Origin: Pedosphaera sp.
GTDB taxonomy: Bacteria > Verrucomicrobiota > Verrucomicrobiae > Limisphaerales > Pedosphaeraceae
NCBI GenBank assembly: GCA_028293265.1
Contig: JAQGPB010000524.1
Span: 1-7,008 of the forward strand
Direction: 5' to 3'
DNA: 7,008 nucleotides
Made by a program: the position numbers and the translations under genes. Of this stretch, positions 1 to 7,008 are shown one piece after another. Positions within the stretch are counted from its first letter, which is position 1. Every line of letters begins with the position of its first letter. Under the pieces are notes generated by a model. It had not been told where the DNA came from. It searched no databases and worked only from the letters and a program-made list of their open reading frames with translations.

Positions 1-1088
<1,088 letters not shown>

Positions 1089-1091
1089 CAA

Positions 1092-2897
1092 TCAACTTGT
1101 CGCAATAAAGGTCTTGGCTGGGAATATTAAGATGAAGCGGGCCCCTTTTCCAAGCTCAGATTCTACCCGCACCGCGCCCCCGTAAAGTTCCACGTTATGT
1201 TTCACAATCGCCAGTCCCAGGCCGGTCCCCTTTTCCTTGGTCGTCACGTAGGCTTCAAAAATTTTGTCCAGCTTTTCGAAGGCGATGCCCGGCCCGTCGT
1301 CCTGCACGGCGATTTGAAGCGTATTGTTGTCGCCATAATGCGCATGCATGGAAATTTTGCCCCGCTCGTTCAACGCCTCGCGGGCGTTTTGCAGCAGATT
1401 CACCAGGACCACAGACAGATGGTTGCGCTGCATGAGCAAAGTCGGGAGGTTTGAGCCATAATCGCGATGCACCTGGGTCTCATAAGTGGCGCCGGGCGGG
1501 AGCACCTCGGCGATGGCCCGGTCCAGTTCCTCGGCGAGGTTCAGCTTCTCAACGCGGCCTTCGCTCAACTGCGCGTAGCCCATCAATTGAGTGAGAATGC
1601 GGTCGGAACGTTCAATCTCCTCGCGAATGATCTGCATCTGCAGGCTGAAATCCTTCTTCCCCTCCTTCAGTCCCTTTTGCAGCGAATAGACTGCATTGGT
1701 GATGATGCCGAGCGGGTTTTTGAGCTGGTGCGCGATTTCGGCCGCCAGCCGGCCCGCCGCCTTGAGTTCGTCATTGCGCGCGGCGGATTTTCGTTCCTCC
1801 TCCAGCGAAACGCGCTCGCGAAACAGCAGCAACTGCACCCCGTAACAAGTGGCGGTCATCAGGCACAAGATGATCAACTGCAATACAAACGGTTCCGTCC
1901 CATTTTCGACCACCATCACCCCTTCGGGCGGCTGATGAACCATCTTGGCTTCTTCCGAAACCATCCAGCGTTTTTTGTCGGAGATTTCGCGAGGGTAGGC
2001 GTCCTGCAACAGCTTCCGGTTCAAGCGCGCCTGGTCCACTCCCTCCGGACTCTGGTTCAGCCAGGTTGAAGCCTCCGATGAAAGTTTCACCCCGGCAAAA
2101 CGTTGCGCATCATAAATTGACGCGCCCTGCACGATGTGGTTCAGGTCATACACCAAAGCCAGCAGCAATTCTGAATTGGTGCGGCCGTTGGAACTGGCCA
2201 GCAGGCTGAGGGTTCCCGGGGAAAGTCGCCCGGCCAGATATCTCGAGACTTCGTCATTGCTGGGCGGTTGCCTGAGCCGGGCGGTGAAGGATTTCAGATC
2301 CAGGATGTCACCCGTGCCGAACTTGGAAGGAATATGATGCCGGATGGCGGGAGTCGGATAGATGGTGCCGGGACTTTCCGAGACGGTTATGTAGAGCAGT
2401 CCCGCCCCCAGATAAAAGGCGCTGAGCGAAAGGTTGAGCACGATCTGCGGCGTGGCCAGTGGAATGCTCAGCGCATTGACGATGATCAAACCGGGGAACA
2501 CCCAGAACAGGGTGCTTTCAAAACCGTTCGTCTCCAAGGTCAATCCCGCCAGCAGCAGGCCATCCACCAGGCCGACCGCGAAAACGACCCACTGGACCAA
2601 CCGGGGCGGAAACCGCCGCAATATGAGCAGGATCGCCGCAATCGCATTGAAAATGATGTAGAAGTCGAAAAAGCGCTGGAGGGTTTCCTGGACGATCTGC
2701 CAGGTGGGCGATTCATCCACCAGCCCGCGGGAGTAGAACAAATAATAGAAAACCACGACGGTCACCATCACCCGCGCGGGCAGGATGATGTTGCGCTGGA
2801 TGGCCAGGATGCGCGAAGCCTGTTGCGCCGGTTCTGGCACGGGCATCGCCAGAAACTGCGGCAGCCATTTGGGCTTTTGCCAGCGGATGGAATTCAT
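1092..2897 (-). CDS. Membrane-bound sensor histidine kinase (HisKA/HATPase), 601 aa
   Basis: This is an inner-membrane sensor kinase that should autophosphorylate on histidine and pass the phosphate to the regulator encoded just downstream. Five hydrophobic segments (about 38-56, 76-94, 100-121, 127-147, 149-172) are followed by a polar stretch (about 173-335) and a sixth helix (336-359). With the N-terminus inside, an odd number of helices puts the polar stretch outside the cytoplasm, as expected for a sensor domain. The kinase core follows after a short charged linker: H box AHQLKNPLG with phosphoacceptor H390, N box NLLQNAREAL (N504), G1 box DDGPGI (533-538), G2 box GTGLGLAIV (557-565). 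I see no HAMP or PAS domain between helix 6 and the H box. The ATG at 2897 lies 15 nt after the coaC stop. No strong ribosome binding site sits at the ideal distance; a GGGAAGG at the end of coaC is rather far upstream. The signal is unknown, and I do not recognise the extracytoplasmic domain. Confidence 0.96.
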   Translation of the reverse strand: MNSIRWQKPKWLPQFLAMPVPEPAQQASRILAIQRNIILPARVMVTVVVFYYLFYSRGLVDESPTWQIVQETLQRFFDFYIIFNAIAAILLILRRFPPRLVQWVVFAVGLVDGLLLAGLTLETNGFESTLFWVFPGLIIVNALSIPLATPQIVLNLSLSAFYLGAGLLYITVSESPGTIYPTPAIRHHIPSKFGTGDILDLKSFTARLRQPPSNDEVSRYLAGRLSPGTLSLLASSNGRTNSELLLALVYDLNHIVQGASIYDAQRFAGVKLSSEASTWLNQSPEGVDQARLNRKLLQDAYPREISDKKRWMVSEEAKMVHQPPEGVMVVENGTEPFVLQLIILCLMTATCYGVQLLLFRERVSLEEERKSAARNDELKAAGRLAAEIAHQLKNPLGIITNAVYSLQKGLKEGKKDFSLQMQIIREEIERSDRILTQLMGYAQLSEGRVEKLNLAEELDRAIAEVLPPGATYETQVHRDYGSNLPTLLMQRNHLSVVLVNLLQNAREALNERGKISMHAHYGDNNTLQIAVQDDGPGIAFEKLDKIFEAYVTTKEKGTGLGLAIVKHNVELYGGAVRVESELGKGARFILIFPAKTFIATS

Positions 2898-2912
2898 ACG
2901 CGGTGCCGGTCG

Positions 2913-3470
2913 TCAGCCTTCCCGCCCCAGCAATTCTCCGGCACGCCGGGCGACGGCATCCACCGGCCAAAGCCGGCCCAGCCCCTCATAACCGCACGAG
3001 AGCATCCCTTCCTCAGGGCCGATGAATTCCGCGCCGCGCGATTTGAGCGTGGCGACGTTTTGTTGTGTCGCCGCATGCAGCCACATCTTTCCGTTCATGG
3101 CTGGGGCCAGAAGGATTTTGGCCTTGGGATTCAACGCCAGCGCAATGCAACTGAGCGCGTCATCCGCCAGGCCGAGGGCGAGCTTGGCGAGGACATTGGC
3201 CGTGGCGGGCGCGACCAGCAGCAGGTCGGCTTCATCGGCGAGCTTGATGTGGGTCGGCTTCCATCCTTCCTCCTCGTCATACAAGTCGGTCACGACGGGA
3301 TGGCGGGACAAGGTTTTGAAAGCGAGCGGGGTGATGAAGTTTTGGGCGTCGGCGGTCATCACACCTTGCACGGAGAAACCCTGCTTGGCCAGCAGGCTGG
3401 TCAGTTCCGCGGCCTTGTAAGCCGCGATGGAACCCGTCACTCCCAGGACGATCTTTCTATCAGTATTCAT
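2913..3470 (-). CDS. coaC: Stand-alone phosphopantothenoylcysteine decarboxylase (CoaC-type flavoprotein)
   Basis: This FMN-dependent flavoprotein is predicted to decarboxylate 4'-phosphopantothenoylcysteine to 4'-phosphopantetheine, a cytosolic step of coenzyme A synthesis. The 185 residues cover just the CoaC half of the usual CoaBC (Dfp) fusion. Visible hallmarks are the N-terminal FMN-binding segment GVTGSIAAYK (10-19), active-site histidine H74 in PTHIKLA, the substrate-binding motif PAMNGKMW (123-130, N126), and the flap cysteine C159 in GMLSCGYEGLGR. The positions match those I recall for E. coli Dfp (H75, N125, C158) to within one residue. The protein ends at LLGREG with a TGA; no CoaB domain follows, since the next gene is a kinase. 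CoaB would therefore be encoded elsewhere. The start at 3470 gives an N-terminus of normal length, with a weak purine-rich element (GAGA) about 10 nt upstream. It is the first gene of the leftward operon. A paralogous cysteine-decarboxylase flavoprotein (EpiD-like) is possible but less likely. Confidence 0.93.
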   Translation of the reverse strand: MNTDRKIVLGVTGSIAAYKAAELTSLLAKQGFSVQGVMTADAQNFITPLAFKTLSRHPVVTDLYDEEEGWKPTHIKLADEADLLLVAPATANVLAKLALGLADDALSCIALALNPKAKILLAPAMNGKMWLHAATQQNVATLKSRGAEFIGPEEGMLSCGYEGLGRLWPVDAVARRAGELLGREG

Positions 3471-3495
3471 TCAATTCTGTCTCTGCCGAGACTGT

Positions 3496-3525
3496 ATCTT
3501 AACCCGCCTGTTTCGCATTATGCAA
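3496..3525 (-). promoter_or_regulatory. Candidate sigma-70-type promoter for coaC
   Basis: On the minus strand, TTGCAT (3525-3520) and TAAGAT (3501-3496) are separated by 18 nt and lie just upstream of coaC, which would give a leader of roughly 20 nt. The -10 element matches the consensus at 4 of 6 positions and the -35 element at only 3, so the match is weak. The placement is what supports it. A promoter should exist here, because coaC is the first gene of the leftward operon and the region upstream is non-coding. Confidence 0.25.
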
Positions 3526-3743
3526 AGAGATTACGCTGGCGGCTTCCGGTGGCAACAGAATCAAAAACGGTTGTAACGCCAATTTTTACTCAAAAATGGG
3601 CCGACGGGCTAGTTGCTTTCCGTGCTCGGCTCCGCGAAGGCAAAGGCGCGTCCAAGATTAGCTGTACCTTTTTTCATCCCAATGGACAGGTAACTGCGAC
3701 TGCAACCGTGAGCTGCAAATGTGCCCAAAGCGACCGCCATGTT

Positions 3744-3777
3744 CCCCCTCTCCTGGGGGAGAGGGCCGGGGTGAGGG
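3744..3777. repeat. GC-rich palindromic REP-like intergenic repeat
   Basis: An 8-bp perfect stem, CCCTCTCC (3746-3753) with GGAGAGGG (3758-3765), encloses a TGGG loop. It is followed by CCGGGGTGAGGG (3766-3777), whose GAGGG can pair alternatively with the same left arm. From general knowledge, repeats with this core and tail are scattered through intergenic regions of many GC-rich bacteria and give recurring spurious peptides such as PHPGPLPQERG and SPRPSPPGEGE, both encoded here on the minus strand. The element lies between divergent genes and has no following T-tract, so it is not a typical intrinsic terminator. It may affect transcript structure or be a passive dispersed repeat. Confidence 0.8.
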
Positions 3778-3996
3778 CGGGCGTTCTTCACACTTGCTTC
3801 TCATGCGAATGAAAACTGGCATAGGGATCCGACTTTCACCCCTCGCGTCCGTTGACCTCTGGGGCAAAAACCAAGCCCTCCGCAACTTGCTCCCCAACCG
3901 GCCAACGGCTCCCCAAAATCACTTGACGCCCACAGCCGCGTAACTGAGAGTAATCCAGTCAAAATCAATCAAACCGCCGCGTCCGCTGCGGCCAAC

Positions 3997-4001
3997 AGGA
4001 G
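3997..4001 (+). promoter_or_regulatory. Ribosome binding site of the membrane-protein gene
   Basis: AGGAG lies 10 nt upstream of the ATG at 4012 and 16 nt upstream of an in-frame ATG at 4018. The spacing favours 4012 as the start, giving a protein that begins MIMADVLK. Confidence 0.75.
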
Positions 4002-4011
4002 ACCCTTTTTT

Positions 4012-4545
4012 ATGATCATGGCCGATGTCCTCAAAATCTTTCTCATCATCGTGGGGTTGCTCATTGTCTATGTCAGCTACTGGCTGCTCGCGCAGGCGTT
4101 GTTCCCGCGCATGGTCGGGCGCGCGAGCCAGCTTTACAGCCAGCCCGTGAAAATTTCCCTCATCGGCCTGCTCGCCACACCGCTCCCGCTTGGATTGGGT
4201 ATCCTTATTTCCAAGCTCCCCAATCCGCTGCTGAAAGTGATCGGCGTCACGCTCATGGTGATTCCCGCGCTGCTCGGATTGATCGGCTCGGCGGGCTTGA
4301 CCTTGCGCATCGGCGCGGGCCTGCCTTCTCCGGCGGATGCCGCGCAACCCTGGCGGCGTGTGCTGCGTGGCGGCGTGTTGCTGGCCTTTTCATTTTTGCT
4401 GCCGGTCGTCGGCTGGTTCGTGCTCCCCATCTGGGCGCTGGTAAGCGGGTTCGGCGCATTCATCATCTGCGTGCGCGAACAACGCCAAAATGCCGGCACC
4501 GCCGGCCCGGCCAATCTCGTTCCGGTTGCAGGCGGAATGGAATGA
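4012..4545 (+). CDS. Small multi-pass membrane protein of unknown function, 177 aa
   Basis: I do not recognise this protein as a named family. It is strongly hydrophobic, with membrane segments at about 6-30, 47-68 and 72-97, and a longer hydrophobic block at 119-152 that could be one helix or a tight hairpin. A polar loop containing PSPADAAQPWRRVLRGG (about 105-121) precedes the last block. The tail (153-177) is polar and rich in Ala, Gly and Pro, with no catalytic motif and no cysteine pair. With a cytoplasmic N-terminus and four helices, both ends would be inside. The start is supported by AGGAG at 3997-4001. It is the first rightward gene after the divergent intergenic region, and 219 bp containing a repeat tract separate it from the DUF1800 gene, so shared transcription is uncertain. 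Codon choice and GC content match the neighbours, so it is very likely a real gene. Confidence 0.85.
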   Translation: MIMADVLKIFLIIVGLLIVYVSYWLLAQALFPRMVGRASQLYSQPVKISLIGLLATPLPLGLGILISKLPNPLLKVIGVTLMVIPALLGLIGSAGLTLRIGAGLPSPADAAQPWRRVLRGGVLLAFSFLLPVVGWFVLPIWALVSGFGAFIICVREQRQNAGTAGPANLVPVAGGME

Positions 4546-4666
4546 GAAACGTGCCATGAAACGGAATCAGTTTCGCCCCCCTTCGGTTTCGGTTCCGGTG
4601 CATGCTTGGTTGGTGGATGAGCGGTCGGGTCCGTGCTCGCGCTTCATGCCGATCGCGTTTCCATCC

Positions 4667-4701
4667 TTCGATGTTCAGCGTTCGATGTTCGATGTTCGAT
4701 G
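4667..4701 (+). repeat. Tandem heptamer repeat (TTCGATG)n, five units
   Basis: Five consecutive 7-nt units lie in the 219-bp gap between the membrane-protein and DUF1800 genes: TTCGATG (4667-4673), the variant TTCAGCG (4674-4680), then three exact TTCGATG copies (4681-4701), followed by a decaying TTTCAGT. Read in frame, the tract gives peptides of the FDVQRSMFDVR type. I recall these as frequent artefacts in Verrucomicrobiota genomes, where variants of this heptamer occur in many intergenic spacers. The tract is in frame with the downstream gene and would extend that protein by 44 residues if an ATG at 4633 were used. The Tat signal and ribosome binding site at 4765 argue against this. Confidence 0.85.
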
Positions 4702-4753
4702 TTTCAGTATTTCACCAGTTTTCTCCCGTTCCAAATTCCGGTCTGCGGAAAGC

Positions 4754-4759
4754 GAGGTG
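4754..4759 (+). promoter_or_regulatory. Ribosome binding site fixing the DUF1800 start
   Basis: GAGGTG lies 5 nt upstream of the ATG at 4765. That start puts a twin-arginine signal at the very N-terminus of the product. The in-frame ATG at 4633 would place 44 residues of repeat-derived sequence in front of the signal and is rejected. Confidence 0.8.
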
Positions 4760-4764
4760 CTCCC

Positions 4765-6285
4765 ATGAAACTTCCCCGGCGCAAATTCCTCCAAGCCGGC
4801 GCCAGTGGCCTCGCACTGCTCGCGACCACCGGTTGCGACCAGATGCCCCGCGAACTGGCCAGCCTGCTCGGCCCGCGCGCCCGTGAGAAAGGCCCATTCC
4901 AGCCGCCTGCAACCGCCACGATTGATCCCATTGTCCAAACCTTGAACCGCGTCAGCTTCGGTCTGCGCCCCGGCGATTACCAACGCGTGAAAAAACTCGG
5001 CACCGACGCCGACGAAGCCATCCAATTGCATCTCGAACAACAGTTGAACCCCGAGTCAATCGAAGACAGCGTCGCCGAATACGCCGTGCGTCGTTTTGAA
5101 ACCTTGGCCGAACCGCCCGGCGAACTGTTCGAATATCAGGAGACTTTGCTGCACAATGAACTGATGCGCGGCACCTTGGCGCGCGCGGTGCTTTCCGAAC
5201 GGCAGCTTTACGAAATCATGGTGGGATTCTGGTCCGACCATTTCAACATTGATCCCTCGAAAGGCGATTGCAAGTGGTTGAAAGTCGCCGACGACCGCGA
5301 CGTCATCCGCAAGCACGCCCTCGGCCGCTTCCCCGATCTGCTCCGCGCCTCGGCCTTGAGCCCCGCGATGCTCTGGTATCTCGATGGTCGCGTGAATCGC
5401 CGCGCGAACCTGTCCGAGAAGCCCAACGAAAATTACGCGCGCGAACTGCTGGAACTCCACACCCTGGGCGTCCACGGCGGCTACACGCAAAAGGATGTCA
5501 TGGAAGTGGCGCGCTGCCTCACCGGTTGGACCGTCCGCTCGACGGGCGAGAAGCCCAATTTCCAACTCGGCAAGGTCGAATTCAATGTTCACCAGCACGA
5601 TTTCGGAGCGAAAGAATTTCTCGGCGAAAAAATCCCGGCGACCGGTGCCGAGCTTTCCTTGGAAGAACGCGAAAAACGCGGTCGCCATGAACTGGATCGC
5701 GTGCTGCAAATCGTCACCCGCCATCCCGCGACCGCGCGCCATATCAGCGCCAAGCTCTGCCGCCATTTCATCGCGGATGAACCGCCGCCGGGCGCGGTGG
5801 AAAAAGTCGCCGCCGCCTTCTCCGCCACGAACGGCGAAATCCGTGCCACCTTGCGCGCGTTGTTTGCCACCGAGGAGTTTCGCCAGACGCGTGGCAACAA
5901 ATTCAAGCGTCCGTTCCAGTTCATCGTTTCCTCCCTGCGCGCGACCGCCGCCGAAACCGATTCCGGCCTGGAGATCATTGATTATCTCAAACGCATGGGC
6001 CACGCGCCCTTCAATTATCCCACGCCGGACGGTTACCCGGAACAGGCCGCGCCATGGATGGGCACGCTCCTGTGGCGCTGGAACTTCGCCGTGTCGCTGA
6101 GCGAAAACAAAATCAAGGGCACGCAGATTGATTTCGCCGCATTGCGCGCCAACGCCGGCGGCGACGAAGCTTTGATGGCCCATCTCCTCGGCCGCAAACC
6201 GCTCGCCGAGGAAGCCGCCGCCTACCACGATTCCGGCGCCGGCCTCGCCCTGATGCTCGCCTCACCCGCTTTTCAATGGTGCTGA
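4765..6285 (+). CDS. DUF1800 family protein with Tat signal, 506 aa
   Basis: This is a full-length DUF1800 (PF08811) protein. Its molecular function is not established; members are typically exported and encoded next to DUF1501 proteins, as here. The N-terminus has a twin-arginine motif, PRRKFLQ (4-10), and a hydrophobic stretch to about residue 20. It ends at TTGC with C24, which could be a lipidation site, although the lipobox is imperfect (Thr at -3). The DUF1800 body runs from about 55 to 505. Family-typical segments are NRVSFG (61-66), FWSDHFN (155-161), ENYARELLELHTLG (222-235), the CLTGWTV region (251-257), TPDGY (420-424) and the terminal LMLASPAFQW. The length is normal for the family and the frame is uninterrupted. 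The gene ends at 6285, leaving 1 nt before the DUF1501 start, so the two are surely co-translated. A role in surface or periplasmic processing is guesswork. Confidence 0.95.
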   Translation: MKLPRRKFLQAGASGLALLATTGCDQMPRELASLLGPRAREKGPFQPPATATIDPIVQTLNRVSFGLRPGDYQRVKKLGTDADEAIQLHLEQQLNPESIEDSVAEYAVRRFETLAEPPGELFEYQETLLHNELMRGTLARAVLSERQLYEIMVGFWSDHFNIDPSKGDCKWLKVADDRDVIRKHALGRFPDLLRASALSPAMLWYLDGRVNRRANLSEKPNENYARELLELHTLGVHGGYTQKDVMEVARCLTGWTVRSTGEKPNFQLGKVEFNVHQHDFGAKEFLGEKIPATGAELSLEEREKRGRHELDRVLQIVTRHPATARHISAKLCRHFIADEPPPGAVEKVAAAFSATNGEIRATLRALFATEEFRQTRGNKFKRPFQFIVSSLRATAAETDSGLEIIDYLKRMGHAPFNYPTPDGYPEQAAPWMGTLLWRWNFAVSLSENKIKGTQIDFAALRANAGGDEALMAHLLGRKPLAEEAAAYHDSGAGLALMLASPAFQWC

Positions 6286-6286
6286 C

Positions 6287-7008
6287 ATGAACGGCCTCCA
6301 AACATTCGTGACCGGCAACGGCGATTCCCAGCGCACCCTTGTCGTCGTCTTCCTTCGCGGCGGCGCGGACGGCCTGAACCTCGTCGCCCCCTTGCAGGAC
6401 GACGGCTACTACCACGCCCGCCCGCGCATCGGCATCGCCAAAAACAAGGCCGTGCCGCTCGATGGTTTTTACGGCTTGCACCCGCTCCTGAAGGAACTCG
6501 AACCCGCCTACAAGGACGGCGCGCTCGCCATCATCCACGCCGCCGGTTCCGAAGACAGCACCCGCTCCCATTTCGAGGCGCAAGATTTGATGGAACACGG
6601 CGGCATCGTCGCTGGCGGCTGGCTCGGACGGTTCTTGCGCGAGCGAAACTCCGGCGCGGCCGGCCCCCTTTCCGCCGTCGTCCTCGGCCGCTCCATGCCC
6701 GAATGTTTGCGCGGCGCTCCCTCCGCCACCGTCTTTCAATCCCTGGACGATTTTTCCCTCGGCGACAACAGCGGCCGTTTGATCGCCTCGCTCGCGCGGC
6801 TCTATGATTCACGCCAGGACAGCCTCGGCGGCGCGGGCCGTTACACCCTCGAAGCCTTGCGGCGGATTGAAACCTTGCGCCACGCCGCCTACCACCCCGC
6901 GAACGGCGCGGACTACGCCAAGGACGATTTCTCCGCCGGCCTCCGCCAAATCGGCCGCCTCATTAAGGCCCGCGTCGGCCTCGAAGCCGCCTCGCTGGAC
7001 CTGGGCGG
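6287..7008 (+). CDS. DUF1501 family protein (partial, C-terminus beyond right edge)
   Basis: The frame is open from the ATG at 6287 to the window end, giving 240 residues of a protein that is usually about 400-450. DUF1501 (PF07394) is related to the alkaline phosphatase/sulfatase fold, but its substrate is unknown as far as I know. Diagnostic segments are the first strand and loop TLVVVFLRGGADGLNLV (17-33), the conserved YYHARPRI region (41-48), GLHPLL (63-68), and the hallmark SHFEAQD (94-100) followed by GGWLGRFL (110-117). The start lies 1 nt after the DUF1800 stop with no evident Shine-Dalgarno sequence, pointing to translational coupling. Unlike many DUF1501 proteins, which as I recall begin with a Tat signal, this one enters the domain almost at once and has neither an RR motif nor a hydrophobic leader. 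It may be exported with its Tat-bearing partner or stay in the cytoplasm. Family assignment is secure. Confidence 0.94.
   Translation, partial: MNGLQTFVTGNGDSQRTLVVVFLRGGADGLNLVAPLQDDGYYHARPRIGIAKNKAVPLDGFYGLHPLLKELEPAYKDGALAIIHAAGSEDSTRSHFEAQDLMEHGGIVAGGWLGRFLRERNSGAAGPLSAVVLGRSMPECLRGAPSATVFQSLDDFSLGDNSGRLIASLARLYDSRQDSLGGAGRYTLEALRRIETLRHAAYHPANGADYAKDDFSAGLRQIGRLIKARVGLEAASLDLG

Larger units (their letters stand above)
3471..4011. other. Divergent intergenic region, no supported gene
   Basis: These 541 bp separate the leftward coaC-kinase-regulator operon from the rightward membrane-protein gene, so both units must have their promoters here. Short open frames exist on both strands (for example 3609-3791 and 3658-3897 minus, 3719-3943 plus). 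All three cross the palindromic repeat at 3744-3777, all lack a convincing ribosome binding site, and none resembles a known domain. I treat them as spurious. The left flank (about 3560-3640) is locally AT-richer than the surrounding genes. A TTGACG at 3923-3928 resembles a -35 box for the rightward gene, but no -10 box sits at the right distance. No tRNA, riboswitch or rho-independent terminator with a T-tract was found. Confidence 0.7.

Noticed and set aside
3746..3765. The hairpin as a rho-independent terminator
   Set aside because: The stem is GC-rich but no T-tract follows on either strand, and it lies between divergently oriented genes where no transcript should end.
2268..3812. Plus-strand open frame of 514 codons spanning the kinase start, coaC and the intergenic region
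   Set aside because: It is antisense to two well-supported genes, has no domain resemblance, is rich in Arg, Gly and Gln, and crosses gene boundaries and the palindromic repeat. This is typical of GC-driven shadow frames.
3609..3897. Small minus-strand open frames in the intergenic region as possible short proteins
   Set aside because: They overlap in different frames, consist partly of repeat translation (PHPGPLPQERG, SPRPSPPGEGE), and lack ribosome binding sites.
4555..4575. GAAAC/GTTTC dyad after the membrane-protein gene as a terminator
   Set aside because: It has only a 5-bp stem with a 7-nt loop and no T-tract, which is too weak to support.
4633..4764. Upstream extension of the DUF1800 gene to the ATG at 4633
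   Set aside because: The added 44 residues are translated from the heptamer tract and would bury the Tat signal. GAGGTG positioned 5 nt before 4765 supports the shorter start.
5056..6228. Minus-strand open frame of 390 codons opposite DUF1800
   Set aside because: The sense strand encodes a complete DUF1800 protein with family motifs. The antisense product is low-complexity, with no recognisable domain or ribosome binding site.

Overview
The window looks like a GC-rich chromosomal segment from a member of the Verrucomicrobiota, or at least the PVC group. This rests on three things: an exported DUF1800 protein followed 1 nt later by a DUF1501 protein, a pairing I associate with these and a few other phyla; a tandem TTCGATG heptamer tract of a kind I recall from Verrucomicrobiota intergenic DNA; and the gene set and base composition. 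It is a judgement from memory, not a database match. No rRNA, tRNA, CRISPR array or transposase is visible.

Left half, minus strand (3470 down to 1): three genes in the same direction with very short gaps, probably one operon. First is a stand-alone CoaC-type flavoprotein (phosphopantothenoylcysteine decarboxylase of CoA synthesis). After 15 nt comes a 601-residue sensor histidine kinase with six predicted membrane helices and an unrecognised extracytoplasmic domain of about 160 residues. After 3 nt comes an NtrC-type sigma-54-dependent response regulator, which runs off the left edge before its DNA-binding domain. The kinase and regulator almost certainly form a cognate two-component system that activates RpoN promoters. 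Its stimulus and targets are not visible.

Centre (3471-4011): a divergent intergenic region of 541 bp. It holds a weak promoter candidate for the leftward operon and a compact GC-rich palindromic repeat of the dispersed CCCTCTCC/GGAGAGGG type. Short open frames cross the repeat, but they look like repeat translations rather than genes.

Right half, plus strand (4012-7008): a small membrane protein of unknown function with a good ribosome binding site, then a 219-bp gap carrying the heptamer tract. Next is a two-gene unit: a DUF1800 protein with a twin-arginine signal, then a DUF1501 protein cut off by the right edge. The DUF1501 protein has no signal peptide of its own, so if it is exported it may depend on its DUF1800 partner. 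The biochemical role of this widespread pair is, as far as I know, undefined, and it is the most interesting system here.

Several long open frames lie antisense to the real genes (one spans the kinase, coaC and the intergenic region). I regard them as by-products of high GC content and leave them out.
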